This document shows, piece after piece, positions 4,534-13,598 of a stretch of 64,000 bases of DNA. The notes below the pieces were generated by a model. That model had not been told where the DNA came from and ran no database searches. It worked only from the letters and a program-made list of their open reading frames with translations. The translations under genes and the position numbers were made by a program. Origin of the DNA: a virus. Position 1 is the stretch's first letter. The number at the start of each line of letters is the position of its first letter. The stretch spans positions 1 through 64,000 of IMG/VR virus record IMGVR_UViG_3300008108_004834, one strand, 5' to 3'.

Positions 4534-4773
4534 ATGCCCAATACACATATATCCAAAACAAGTGTATTGAGATATATTGGCAATTTGTTCCTGATAATTG
4601 GATATCAAACCATGCTATGGGGAGATTTCAAATATGGTTTAATGTTAAAAGTTGTTGGAGGATTACTTACAGTACCTTTTGCAATTAAACTTAAACTTTG
4701 GGATGTATTATTCTTATGTGCATTCTTTGGAGTTAGTGAGGTTACTAAACTAATTCAACTTTTCTTGGTTTAG
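4534..4773 (+). CDS. Small membrane protein (79 aa)
   Basis: Three hydrophobic stretches (about 15-28, 37-52 and 58-78) with few charges. No known family is recognised. It has its own late box upstream, so it is probably a late protein. A holin-like or superinfection role would be a guess. Confidence 0.6.
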   Translation: MPNTHISKTSVLRYIGNLFLIIGYQTMLWGDFKYGLMLKVVGGLLTVPFAIKLKLWDVLFLCAFFGVSEVTKLIQLFLV

Positions 4774-4814
4774 TAAAACCAAGTGGTGGAGTCAATGACC
4801 CTTTATTACTGTTG

Positions 4815-4842
4815 AGACGGGTTGCATAAATCCGTCTTTTTT
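4815..4842 (+). terminator. Terminator whose loop holds the next -35
   Basis: AGACGG/CCGTCT stem followed by TTTTTT. The loop (4822-4830) contains TTGCAT, the -35 of the promoter for the glycan cassette. Confidence 0.7.
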
Positions 4843-4850
4843 AGTATAAT
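4822..4850 (+). promoter_or_regulatory. Promoter of the glycan cassette
   Basis: TTGCAT, 17 bp, TATAAT, overlapping the upstream terminator. It is the only promoter I see before the long run of genes from 4871 to 17089. Confidence 0.65.
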
Positions 4851-4870
4851 ACGAAAAAAATATATCACAT

Positions 4871-5872
4871 ATGAAAAGAGCATTAATTACTGGCATCACG
4901 GGCCAGGATGGATCATATCTTGCTGAACTTCTTTTGATAAAAGGATATGAAGTTCATGGTATTGTTAGAAGGTCTTCTTTAATCAATACCCATAGAATTG
5001 ACCATATATACAATCAAATTAAACTTCATTATGGAGATCTTACAGATTCTACAAATCTTGTAAGAATCATTCAACAAGTTCAACCAGATGAAATTTATAA
5101 TCTTGGTGCCCAGAGTCATGTAAAGGTTTCTTTTGAAATGCCAGAATACACTGGTATGGTTGATGGTCTCGGAACACTTCGCATTCTTGAAGCAGTCCGT
5201 CTTTTGGGAATGGAAAAGAAAACAAGAATCTATCAGGCATCCACTTCTGAGATGTTTGGTAAGGTCCAAGAGATTCCACAGACAGAAACCACACCTTTTT
5301 ATCCCCGTTCACCTTATGGAGTTGCAAAAGTTTATGGATACTGGATCATCAAAAACTACAGAGAATCATATGGACTACATGCAAGTTCTGGAATTCTTTT
5401 CAATCACGAATCCCCTAGAAGAGGAGAAACTTTTGTCACAAGAAAAATCACTCAAGGATTATCACGCATTTCAACTGGGGAACAAGATATACTATATCTC
5501 GGGAATCTGAACGCAAAACGCGACTGGGGACACGCTAAGGACTTCGTAGAGGCGATGTGGTTGATGCTGCAGCAGGAAACCGCCGATGACTATGTAATTG
5601 CCACTGGGGAGCAGTATTCCGTGAAAGATTTTGTTGAAGCAGCAGCACCTTATTTTGGAATAGATATCATTTGGGTAAATGAGGGTCTTAATGAATATGG
5701 TATGGATAAGAATACTATGAAACCCATTATCAAGGTTGATCCTAAATATTTTCGACCTGCTGAAGTAGAGACCTTATTAGGTGATGCCACTAAGGCAAAA
5801 CAAAAATTGGGTTGGCAACCTAAAATTTCATTTGAAGAATTAGTTGAGGAAATGTGTAAGAATGAATCTTGA
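4871..5872 (+). CDS. gmd: GDP-mannose 4,6-dehydratase
   Basis: A 333-residue extended short-chain dehydrogenase. [13 protein letters not shown] at residues 7-19 is the Rossmann nucleotide-binding loop; STSEMFG and the catalytic [10 protein letters not shown] (YxxxK) are present. It converts GDP-D-mannose to GDP-4-keto-6-deoxymannose, the first step to GDP-L-fucose. The next gene, overlapping by 11 bases, is the second enzyme of this path. Length and motifs are normal for the family. It is probably cytoplasmic and uses the host GDP-mannose pool. Confidence 0.95.
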   Translation: MKRALITGITGQDGSYLAELLLIKGYEVHGIVRRSSLINTHRIDHIYNQIKLHYGDLTDSTNLVRIIQQVQPDEIYNLGAQSHVKVSFEMPEYTGMVDGLGTLRILEAVRLLGMEKKTRIYQASTSEMFGKVQEIPQTETTPFYPRSPYGVAKVYGYWIIKNYRESYGLHASSGILFNHESPRRGETFVTRKITQGLSRISTGEQDILYLGNLNAKRDWGHAKDFVEAMWLMLQQETADDYVIATGEQYSVKDFVEAAAPYFGIDIIWVNEGLNEYGMDKNTMKPIIKVDPKYFRPAEVETLLGDATKAKQKLGWQPKISFEELVEEMCKNES

Positions 5873-6797
5873 TAGTAAAATTTTGGTTGCTGGTGCCAAC
5901 GGGATGGTTGGTTCTGCAATCGTGAGAAACCTTGAAGAAAAAGGATATACCAATATCATTAAAGGAACTCGCCATATTGTAGATTTTACAGATCAAGAAG
6001 CAACTGATAGATTTTTCCAGTTAGCAAAACCAGAATATGTTTTTGTTGCCGCTGCCAAAGTTGGTGGTATTATGGCAAACAATAATTATAAAGCAGATTT
6101 TCTGACTGAAAATCTCCGTATTCAAATCAATATTATTGATTCTGCATATTGTTGGAATGTAAAAAAACTTCTTTTTCTTGGTTCTTCTTGCATTTATCCT
6201 AAATTTGCGACTCAACCAATCACAGAGGATCAGTTGATGACTGGTGCTCTGGAACCTACGAATGATGCCTATGCAATCGCCAAGATTGCTGGTATTATGA
6301 TGTGCCAAGCATATCGCCAGCAGCACGGTTTCAACGCCATTTCTTTGATGCCTACGAACCTTTATGGTCCTAATGATAACTTTAATCTGGAAACCTCACA
6401 TGTCCTTCCTGCGATGATTGCAAAGTTTCATGCTGCCCTTGATCATAGTGAGCACTGGGAAGTAAAACTATGGGGTGATGGATCTGCCATGCGTGAATTT
6501 TTGCACGTTGATGATCTTGCTGAGGCATGTTATACTTGTATGCAAAAATATGATGAAGCAGAACACATTAATGTAGGGACTGGTGAGGATGTGACTATTA
6601 GACAACTGGCAGAAACTATTGCCGATGTTGTAGGTTATAATCGCAATATTAATTGGGACACTACAAAACCAAATGGAACTCCCAGAAAGGTATTGAATGT
6701 GGATAAGATTAAAGAACTTGGATGGAAACCGAAAATTGGTCTTCGCGAAGGAATTGAAACAACTTATAATTGGTATAAAAAAAATGATCGGATTTAA
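5862..6797 (+). CDS. fcl: GDP-L-fucose synthase
   Basis: A 311-residue short-chain dehydrogenase with [18 protein letters not shown] near the N-terminus, FLGSSCIYP, and YAIAKIAG as the YxxxK active site. It carries out the 3,5-epimerisation and 4-reduction that make GDP-L-fucose. The start at 5862 (MNLDSK) lies inside the end of gmd. The gene order gmd, fcl is that of bacterial fucose-nucleotide operons. The product feeds the fucosyltransferase encoded next. Confidence 0.95.
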   Translation: MNLDSKILVAGANGMVGSAIVRNLEEKGYTNIIKGTRHIVDFTDQEATDRFFQLAKPEYVFVAAAKVGGIMANNNYKADFLTENLRIQINIIDSAYCWNVKKLLFLGSSCIYPKFATQPITEDQLMTGALEPTNDAYAIAKIAGIMMCQAYRQQHGFNAISLMPTNLYGPNDNFNLETSHVLPAMIAKFHAALDHSEHWEVKLWGDGSAMREFLHVDDLAEACYTCMQKYDEAEHINVGTGEDVTIRQLAETIADVVGYNRNINWDTTKPNGTPRKVLNVDKIKELGWKPKIGLREGIETTYNWYKKNDRI

Positions 6798-7575
6798 TTC
6801 TCTTGGCCAACTTGGCAGACTTGGAAATCAAATGTTTCAGTTTGCTGCCTTAAAAGGTATTGCAAGAAATCTTGGATTTGAATATTGTTTTCCTGCATCA
6901 AAAAATAAAAATGAATGGACAGATCACCAACTTTTTGTCCCATTTAAACTTGCATCTACCACTCCACTAAATGTACAGTTTATTGATATTAATAGACCTA
7001 CAGTTATGGAAGGAACCTTCTCATTTGATGAGAATCTTTTTAATAACTGTCCTGATTGGGTATCTATCCAAGGATACTTTCAGACAGAAAAATATTTCAA
7101 ACACATTCGTAATGAGTTACTAAAAGACTTTGAATTTATTGATGAGATTTTAAATCCATGCAAAGAGATGATATCTCAATTGGACACCTCTCCAATCTCA
7201 CTTCATATTCGCAGAACCGATTATCTAACAGATCCAAATCACGTTACTCTTGAATTAGATTATTATGAAAAAGCATTGGCATATTTTGGCAATGAACAAG
7301 TTCTTATATTTTCTGATGATCCTAATTGGTGCAAGAAACAAAAGTTATTTTCTGACGATAGGTTTATGATTGCAGAAGGAAACACAAATTATGTTGATTT
7401 ATGTCTAATGACACTATGCTCTGGGCATATTATTGCAAATTCTTCATTCTCTTGGTGGGGTGCTTGGTTAGCAGAAAGCAATAAAGTTATTGCTCCATCT
7501 GGGTGGTTTGTTGGTTCCAATAATGAATGCCTAGATACTAAAGATCTTATTCCCGAAACTTGGATGATAATTTAA
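6784..7575 (+). CDS. GT11 family alpha-1,2-fucosyltransferase
   Basis: 263 residues. The N-terminus GQLGRLGNQMFQFAALKGIA and the HIRRTDY motif are the marks of the GT11 family (FUT1/FUT2 and bacterial WbsJ/FutC type); NSSFSWWGAWLA is a third conserved block. The enzyme moves L-fucose from GDP-fucose to a terminal galactose, making an H-antigen-like end. It overlaps fcl by 14 bases and shares TAATG with the GT6 gene behind it. Acceptor and linkage are inferred from family. Confidence 0.9.
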   Translation: MIGFNSLGQLGRLGNQMFQFAALKGIARNLGFEYCFPASKNKNEWTDHQLFVPFKLASTTPLNVQFIDINRPTVMEGTFSFDENLFNNCPDWVSIQGYFQTEKYFKHIRNELLKDFEFIDEILNPCKEMISQLDTSPISLHIRRTDYLTDPNHVTLELDYYEKALAYFGNEQVLIFSDDPNWCKKQKLFSDDRFMIAEGNTNYVDLCLMTLCSGHIIANSSFSWWGAWLAESNKVIAPSGWFVGSNNECLDTKDLIPETWMII

Positions 7576-8291
7576 TGAAGGTTGCGATTTGTTTTATTGG
7601 AACTTCGAAGTATTTGAATTTCCTTCCAAAGTATTATGAGAATATTCAAAAATATTTTCTTCCCGACAGCAAGAAAACCTTCCTGGTTTTTACTGATGGT
7701 GAAGGAGACTTTCCAGAAGATGTTAAAGTTTATCCACAAGAACATTTTGAATGGCCTTACATAACCCTAAAAAGATTTGAAATCATTCAAAAAGCAAAAG
7801 AAGAAATACAAAAAAATGATTGGTTTGTTTTTATTGATGCCGATGCACTGGTAGTTGACACTATTACTGAAGAAGAATTTTTTGATGACACTAAAGATTA
7901 TTTTGGAGTTCATCATCCGTGCCATTTTCTGGAAATGCCCCCGCACAATAAATTTCCTGGAGCATTTGAGACTAATCCACTGTCACTGTCTTGTATAAGT
8001 GAAAATGATGATATGTCTGTCTATTATCAGGGATGTTTGTGGGGAGGTAAAGTTCCTGAAATTTTTGAAATGATTGAAGAACTTGGAGATAGAGTAAATA
8101 AAGATCTTGATAATAATGTGATCGCAATTTGGCATGATGAAAGTCATATCAACAAGTTTCTTATTGAAAATAAGTTTAGAGTCCATACATTAGGCCCTGA
8201 ATATGCATATCCAGAAGTTTTCGAAACTTATTGCACATTTAAACCAAAAATAGTTCACCTTTCAAAAAATAATTCGAGATATCACATATGA
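7575..8291 (+). CDS. GT6 family (ABO-type) glycosyltransferase
   Basis: 238 residues. WFVFIDADALVV carries a DAD motif; VHHPCHF, a YYQGCLWGG block and WHDESHINKFL follow in the order found in the histo-blood-group A/B transferase family. In GT6 these blocks bind UDP-Gal or UDP-GalNAc and the acceptor, and WHDESH is the family's best signature. GT6 is common in vertebrates, rare in bacteria, and has been noted in a cyanophage (P-SSM2). The gene directly follows the fucosyltransferase that would make its H-type acceptor. Donor specificity cannot be read. Confidence 0.88.
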   Translation: MKVAICFIGTSKYLNFLPKYYENIQKYFLPDSKKTFLVFTDGEGDFPEDVKVYPQEHFEWPYITLKRFEIIQKAKEEIQKNDWFVFIDADALVVDTITEEEFFDDTKDYFGVHHPCHFLEMPPHNKFPGAFETNPLSLSCISENDDMSVYYQGCLWGGKVPEIFEMIEELGDRVNKDLDNNVIAIWHDESHINKFLIENKFRVHTLGPEYAYPEVFETYCTFKPKIVHLSKNNSRYHI

Positions 8292-8968
8292 TTCCTTTAT
8301 TATCAGTTACAACAACAAATCAATTAGAAGCATTTGATAACTTTGTAAAATCAATTAATTATCCAGTTAAAACCGTTTCCGTGCTTTGTAATTCCTATTC
8401 ATTTGAGTATTTTCTCCAAATTAAAGAATATTGTCAAAGTGATTTTGTTGATGAGTTCATGTTATCCTACTGTCCATACAATATGGGTTGTTCCAGCAGT
8501 TGGAATTATCATATGAAGATGAATCCAGAATCTCCGTATTGGATTTTTGCTGGCGATGATATTACCTTTTCCGAAGATGATTTGGAAAATATAAATGAGG
8601 CATCTAAGGTGTGTGACGTGGTATTTTCGTCAATGCCCGCAAAATATTCGTTTTTTTCCTTAAGTAAAAAATGCGTAAATACTGTGGGATTTTTTGACGA
8701 AAATATTCACCCAGTAAATTTTGAAGATGATGATTATGATAGAAGAATTGGAGTACATAACTTTAAAGTTGGAATCTTTGAATTTAGTGGTTGGCATTTT
8801 GGATCGGGCACAACACACAACTTATCCCAAAGTGATAGGGATAAGTTTAAAATTTATTATCAAATGAATGAAAGATATTTTCAAAATAAAATTTCTAAAG
8901 GAGATTATACTCAGGGAATTTTTGATTTTGAAGAAAGGAGTAAAAAATTAATCAGGATTAAATCATGA
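8288..8968 (+). CDS. GT-A-like glycosyltransferase
   Basis: 226 residues resembling a small GT2-type transferase: an N-terminal beta-alpha repeat, then YWIFAGDDITF with a DD metal-site-like motif at about residue 97, and NFEDDDYDRRIG further on. ATGA overlap with the GT6 gene and with the next gene. It probably adds one sugar of the same glycan. Family placement is by pattern only. Confidence 0.65.
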   Translation: MIPLLSVTTTNQLEAFDNFVKSINYPVKTVSVLCNSYSFEYFLQIKEYCQSDFVDEFMLSYCPYNMGCSSSWNYHMKMNPESPYWIFAGDDITFSEDDLENINEASKVCDVVFSSMPAKYSFFSLSKKCVNTVGFFDENIHPVNFEDDDYDRRIGVHNFKVGIFEFSGWHFGSGTTHNLSQSDRDKFKIYYQMNERYFQNKISKGDYTQGIFDFEERSKKLIRIKS

Positions 8969-9978
8969 AACAAATACTACACATTTCTCATCACATTGGA
9001 TGTTTTAGAGATCAAGAATATATTTTAAATAAACTTGGATTTGAAGTTACTAATCACAAATTTTACGACAACGTATTTCAAATCACCGAAGAAGTTGCCA
9101 ATGATTTTTGGAAAAATCATAAAGACCAGTTGAATGATTTTGATTATATTTTGACATCAGATACTGCCCCCCTATCAAGAATTTTTCTTGAGAATCAGGA
9201 AGAATTTAACGGAAAACTTGTGATTTGGGTGTGTAATAGATTTGATTATCGGATGGAATCTGAAACAAAATTTTATGAATTGTTTAGTAAAGCGGAACAG
9301 AATTCTAATATTAAAATAGTACCTTACAGTCATTTTGAAAAGGTATGGTGTACACAAAAAGGAACAAACCTAATGAGTCACCAACACATCAAACCGTGCG
9401 GAATTAATTTAAATAAAAATGAGGGTAATATACCAGAGGCCGCATACTTCAAAGAAATGTATGGCGAAGATTGTCAATTACCTGATGCCGATGTAATTGT
9501 TCCGATTTATCATAATGATAACAACTTTTTTGGAATGAGTGATTTTCTAAAACAAAAGGGAATAGGAGTTTATAATGGTGCATTTAGGACAATAGACCAA
9601 TTAAAAAAATATAAAGCATTTGTTCATCTTCCGGATGCGTTCTCAAAATTTCTTTGTTTTGAATTGATACACTCACATATCCCGGCAATTCTGCCATCAA
9701 AAAATTTTCTCTACGAATTATCAAAAAAACCAAATTATTTTTTCAATATTTGGGGATCCGGTGGTGCAAATCTTTTGGAAAAAGAATGGATATCTTGGTG
9801 TGAATGGTATGACCCCGAACTTACTAAATGTAGATTTTACTACGATTCTTTTGATGAAATTCCGTTGATTATTAATTCTATTGATAAAGAATCAATGCAT
9901 GATGAGTTTGAAAGGTGTTCTAAATATCTGGAGAACGATACTTTTTATAAATGGAAAGCTTTTTATGATAACTTTTGA
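8965..9978 (+). CDS. Probable GT-B glycosyltransferase
   Basis: 337 residues with two-domain GT-B character: an N-terminal half with LHISHHIGCF and a C-terminal half with FVHLPDAFSKFLCFELIHSH, resembling the nucleotide-sugar site where a glutamate is conserved. The ABO-like pair is upstream and a methyltransferase is downstream. Donor and acceptor are unknown. Confidence 0.55.
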   Translation: MKQILHISHHIGCFRDQEYILNKLGFEVTNHKFYDNVFQITEEVANDFWKNHKDQLNDFDYILTSDTAPLSRIFLENQEEFNGKLVIWVCNRFDYRMESETKFYELFSKAEQNSNIKIVPYSHFEKVWCTQKGTNLMSHQHIKPCGINLNKNEGNIPEAAYFKEMYGEDCQLPDADVIVPIYHNDNNFFGMSDFLKQKGIGVYNGAFRTIDQLKKYKAFVHLPDAFSKFLCFELIHSHIPAILPSKNFLYELSKKPNYFFNIWGSGGANLLEKEWISWCEWYDPELTKCRFYYDSFDEIPLIINSIDKESMHDEFERCSKYLENDTFYKWKAFYDNF

Positions 9979-10546
9979 TAAAGATTTTTTTGAACAAGAA
10001 TATACAAATGCCCTCAATACTCCATCTCACATAAATGAACATTTACCAATCCTTAGAGAATTGGCAAACAAATGCGATCATGTAACAGAAATGGGAGTTC
10101 ATGAGGGAATTAGTACTAGAGCATTTTTATGCGAAGACGTAGTTCTTAGGTGCTATGACCTCATTCATTATCCACAAATAACGAATTTGATCAATATTGC
10201 CAAAGAATCTGGAAAGGATATTGAGTATGTTAAGGATGATGTTTTAAATATTTCCATAGAAGAAACAGATTTGCTTTTTATAGATACTTGGCATGTATAT
10301 GAGCATTTAAAAGAGGAACTGAAACTTCATTCCTCCAAAGTGAAAAAATACTTAGTATTCCATGATACTCAGACGTTTGGTACAAGTGGGCACGATACAA
10401 GTATGACTTCTTACTATGGAGGAAAAGTTGGAACTTTAGGATTACTTCCTGCTATAATTGAATTTGTTATTGATCATCCAGAATGGAAATTTAAAATACA
10501 TAAAACAAATAATAACGGATTAACGGTATTAGAGAAAACAAAATGA
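9965..10546 (+). CDS. Methyltransferase-like protein of the glycan cassette
   Basis: 193 residues. TEMGVHEGISTRAFL resembles a class I SAM-binding loop; LLFIDTWHVYEHL follows where strand 4 is expected, and FHDTQTFG later. The pattern is close to the cephalosporin-hydroxylase-like methyltransferases that modify surface sugars. It overlaps the previous gene by 14 bases and the next by 4. Confidence 0.65.
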   Translation: MITFDKDFFEQEYTNALNTPSHINEHLPILRELANKCDHVTEMGVHEGISTRAFLCEDVVLRCYDLIHYPQITNLINIAKESGKDIEYVKDDVLNISIEETDLLFIDTWHVYEHLKEELKLHSSKVKKYLVFHDTQTFGTSGHDTSMTSYYGGKVGTLGLLPAIIEFVIDHPEWKFKIHKTNNNGLTVLEKTK

Positions 10547-11103
10547 AAAAAACTCTAGCACAAATTCTTGAAGAAAATGATTGGAATGGACCACATGGAA
10601 CAGATAAGAATACTGACCATGATTATATCAATGCATTCTATGATATTGAATTTAAAAAATACCGCGATAAAAAAATTAATATCTTAGAAATTGGAAGTTG
10701 TAGAGGAACTTCAATTCATTTGTGGCAAACTTATTTTCCCAAGGCAGAGATAATTGGTATTGATGTTTGGGATCAACTTTTAGAAAAACATTTGGGACTT
10801 GAAAGAGTTACTTATCTTGAAGGTGATGCTTATGATGTTGAAAATGCAAAAACACTTCCCGATTTTGACATCATTATAGATGATGGATCTCACCATCCTT
10901 ATCATCAAATTTCGTGTATTGAAATCTATCTTCCCAAATTAAAAGAAGGTGGAGTTCTTATAATAGAAGACGTAGCACAATTTGAAACTTTTGAAGAATT
11001 AAAAAAAGCAGTTCCTGAAGAGTATAAATTAAATGTAGAATGCTTAGATCTTCGTGAAAATAAAGGTAGATCTGATGATATGATGTTTATTATTAGGAAA
11101 TGA
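10543..11103 (+). CDS. SAM-dependent methyltransferase
   Basis: 186 residues. ILEIGSCRGTSIHLW is a clear SAM-binding motif I, IIGIDVWD motif II, and DIIIDDGSHHPYHQ a DDGSHH block typical of sugar methyltransferases of the macrocin O-methyltransferase/CmcI group. It probably O-methylates a sugar in the product of this cassette. Coupled on both sides by ATGA overlaps. Confidence 0.8.
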   Translation: MKKTLAQILEENDWNGPHGTDKNTDHDYINAFYDIEFKKYRDKKINILEIGSCRGTSIHLWQTYFPKAEIIGIDVWDQLLEKHLGLERVTYLEGDAYDVENAKTLPDFDIIIDDGSHHPYHQISCIEIYLPKLKEGGVLIIEDVAQFETFEELKKAVPEEYKLNVECLDLRENKGRSDDMMFIIRK

Positions 11104-12098
11104 TTATGAAAATTTTTGTAACTGGATGTGCTGGATTACTAGGCGCAAATTATACTCGTCATTTGATTGATGCTGGACATGAAGTAGTAGGTATTGACGA
11201 TCTTTCTGGTGGGTACAAAGCATTTGTGCCTAAGGGAGAAAATTTTTCTTTTGTCAAATTAAATTTAGAACGAAGAAAAAAACTTGCAGATCTCTTTGAA
11301 GAGCATAAACCGGAAGTATTATTTCATTTTGCTGCGTATGCTGCGGAGGGACTTTCTCCATTCATTCGCAATTTTAATTACAGAAATAATCTTGTTTGCT
11401 CCGCAAATTTGATCAATGAATGTATTACGCATAATACTAAAATAATTTTTACCTCTAGTATGGCTGTTTATGGCGATCAGGAACCTCCATTTACTGAAAA
11501 TATAAGACCTCAACCAATTGATCCATATGGAATGGCAAAATATGCAGTAGAAGTTGATCTTGAGATGGCAAGGCAACAATTTGGACTTAGATATAGTATT
11601 ATTAGACCACACAACGTTTTGGGCATATACCAAAATATTTGGGATAGATATCGTAATGTAATTGGTATCTTTATTCGAAAAACTATCAACGGACAACCAA
11701 TACTAGTATATGGTGACGGAGAGCAAACCCGTGCTTTCTCGGACATCAAGTATTATATGCAACCGTTTGATAAACTACTTACCAATTATGATGGTGAGAT
11801 TTTTAATATTGGTGCAGACAATTACTTTACCTTAAACCAAGTTGCACAAACTGTCCAAAAAATCGGTAGGAAATATGGATATGATGTTCCAATTGAGCAT
11901 GGAGAACCCAGACATGAGGTGAAACATGCTTATTGTGATCACACAAAAGCAAAAACTATGCTAGAATTTGTAGATAAAACTAATCTTGAAGATTTAATTG
12001 AAGATATTTTTGTTTGGGCAATAAATCAACCAAATCGAAAAGTTAAGACGATGGATTATGAAGTGACCAAGGACCTGTATGATTATTGGAAAGTATGA
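11100..12098 (+). CDS. NAD-dependent sugar-nucleotide epimerase/dehydratase
   Basis: 332 residues, extended short-chain dehydrogenase. FVTGCAGLLGANYTRHLI is the NAD-binding loop, FTSSMAVYG the serine block and YGMAKYAVE the YxxxK active site. The overall pattern is like UDP-glucose 4-epimerase, so it could supply UDP-Gal or UDP-GalNAc for the GT6 enzyme, but the substrate is not proven. A second ATG lies two codons in; the first overlaps the previous stop. Confidence 0.8.
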   Translation: MIMKIFVTGCAGLLGANYTRHLIDAGHEVVGIDDLSGGYKAFVPKGENFSFVKLNLERRKKLADLFEEHKPEVLFHFAAYAAEGLSPFIRNFNYRNNLVCSANLINECITHNTKIIFTSSMAVYGDQEPPFTENIRPQPIDPYGMAKYAVEVDLEMARQQFGLRYSIIRPHNVLGIYQNIWDRYRNVIGIFIRKTINGQPILVYGDGEQTRAFSDIKYYMQPFDKLLTNYDGEIFNIGADNYFTLNQVAQTVQKIGRKYGYDVPIEHGEPRHEVKHAYCDHTKAKTMLEFVDKTNLEDLIEDIFVWAINQPNRKVKTMDYEVTKDLYDYWKV

Positions 12099-12772
12099 CA
12101 AAAGAATTCTCAGTTTATCACCAGTGTTTTAATAATATTAAAGCAACTGAATTTGCCGTTGAAAATTTTAGGAAAAATAATCCAGATGTTTCGTATTATC
12201 TGCTTTCTGATGGTGGATTAGATTTTTCTGAAATTGCACAAAAATATAATTGCCATTTTGTAATGTCGCCAGAGAATATTGGCACCAATTATCTGGAGAA
12301 AGATAAGGCAAAGATCTATTTGAATAGGTTGCGGAATTGTTTTGAATATTCTGGAACCGAATATCTATTGACTATGGAAGACGATGTTCTTTGTAGAAAA
12401 CAACTGTTTATAGAAGGTGACTTTAATATTGCAATGTCATATGTTCCTGGAAATAAACTCCGACCACATATTTTTGAGAAATCTGTCAAAAAATATAATA
12501 TCAATCCTAATGTTGATTGGTATGGTGCTGCAGGAGGAACATTTTTAAATCGCAATATTTTTTTTGATGAAGAAAAAGTGAAATTAGTAGATCAATTTAT
12601 GGAAGAGGATTTTGAACCAACTCTTGGATCAATAGACCAATTTATTGTCATGCTTTATCTTATTTGTGGACTTGATTGTTCTGTAAGCAACGCCATTCAG
12701 CATACTCATATGTGCCCAAATTGGAGAGAAACTGACATTCCATTGATCCATAACTTCAAGGAAATATATTAA
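12095..12772 (+). CDS. GT-A-like glycosyltransferase
   Basis: 225 residues. It starts MTKEFSVYHQCFNN, overlapping the previous stop (ATGA). YLLTMEDDVLC holds a DD motif in the metal-site position; GAAGGTFLNR follows as in GT2-like folds. Probably one more transferase of the cassette. Confidence 0.6.
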   Translation: MTKEFSVYHQCFNNIKATEFAVENFRKNNPDVSYYLLSDGGLDFSEIAQKYNCHFVMSPENIGTNYLEKDKAKIYLNRLRNCFEYSGTEYLLTMEDDVLCRKQLFIEGDFNIAMSYVPGNKLRPHIFEKSVKKYNINPNVDWYGAAGGTFLNRNIFFDEEKVKLVDQFMEEDFEPTLGSIDQFIVMLYLICGLDCSVSNAIQHTHMCPNWRETDIPLIHNFKEIY

Positions 12773-12775
12773 TTC

Positions 12776-13594
12776 ATGACAAAATTAAAAGCACTTTTTA
12801 TTGGAAATTGTCAAAATGGTGGATTGCGAAACTTCTTATCATTTAGTCAACAATTTCATAACATGTTTGATACTAAATGGTATGCGAATTGGCAATTGAT
12901 AGAAAGTCAATCTTCCATACCAATGAAAGATGTTCAAGAAGCAGATTTATTTGTATATCAACCTTTAAGACCTGAGCATGGATGCTACTCTACTGATCCA
13001 ACAGTAGAGGGTTCAATTGGATATTATGTTAAAGATGAGTGTATAAAAATAACACATCCATATGTATTTTCCTCTGCATTTTGGCCAATAGTTCAAGCTG
13101 GAAAGAATCAAAATAGGTGGTTTGGAAATGAACCGATTGATAAGTTGATTAATGGTGGGTTTAGTAAGAGTGAAGTTCTTGATTTGTTTTTTAATAATAA
13201 AATAGATTGGGAATATAAAAAAAGATTTAAACAAAGTATTGGAATTTTAAAAGGCAAGGAAAGCATAACTGATATAAAAATATCGGATTTCATTGAAGAA
13301 AATTTTAAAAATCAACTTTTATTCTTGATACCGCAACATCCAACTAGTATAATTTTTTTAAATCTAGCTAATCAAGTTCTGGAAAGATTGAATATGAAAA
13401 AATTAGACGAAAGTATAATTAAAACCATAAATGATCTTGAGATAGAAGATTCGATATATGATTCAAAATCAAAAATGTTTCCTTTACACGAATCAGTAAT
13501 AAATGATTTTGAATTGAATTTTGGAAAAGAGTATTTGCAAGATTCTAAAAATTTCTATGAACAAAGATTACTGACCTACCTGCAAAATTTTTAA
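12776..13594 (+). CDS. WcbI-type polysaccharide biosynthesis protein
   Basis: 272 residues beginning ALFIGNCQNGGLRNFLS, the opening motif of the WcbI family found in capsule and exopolysaccharide clusters. PQHPTSIIFLNLANQVLE near residue 185 also fits. WcbI proteins have a GDSL-like acyltransferase or hydrolase fold; the exact reaction here is unknown. Confidence 0.65.
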   Translation: MTKLKALFIGNCQNGGLRNFLSFSQQFHNMFDTKWYANWQLIESQSSIPMKDVQEADLFVYQPLRPEHGCYSTDPTVEGSIGYYVKDECIKITHPYVFSSAFWPIVQAGKNQNRWFGNEPIDKLINGGFSKSEVLDLFFNNKIDWEYKKRFKQSIGILKGKESITDIKISDFIEENFKNQLLFLIPQHPTSIIFLNLANQVLERLNMKKLDESIIKTINDLEIEDSIYDSKSKMFPLHESVINDFELNFGKEYLQDSKNFYEQRLLTYLQNF

Positions 13595-13598
13595 ACAA

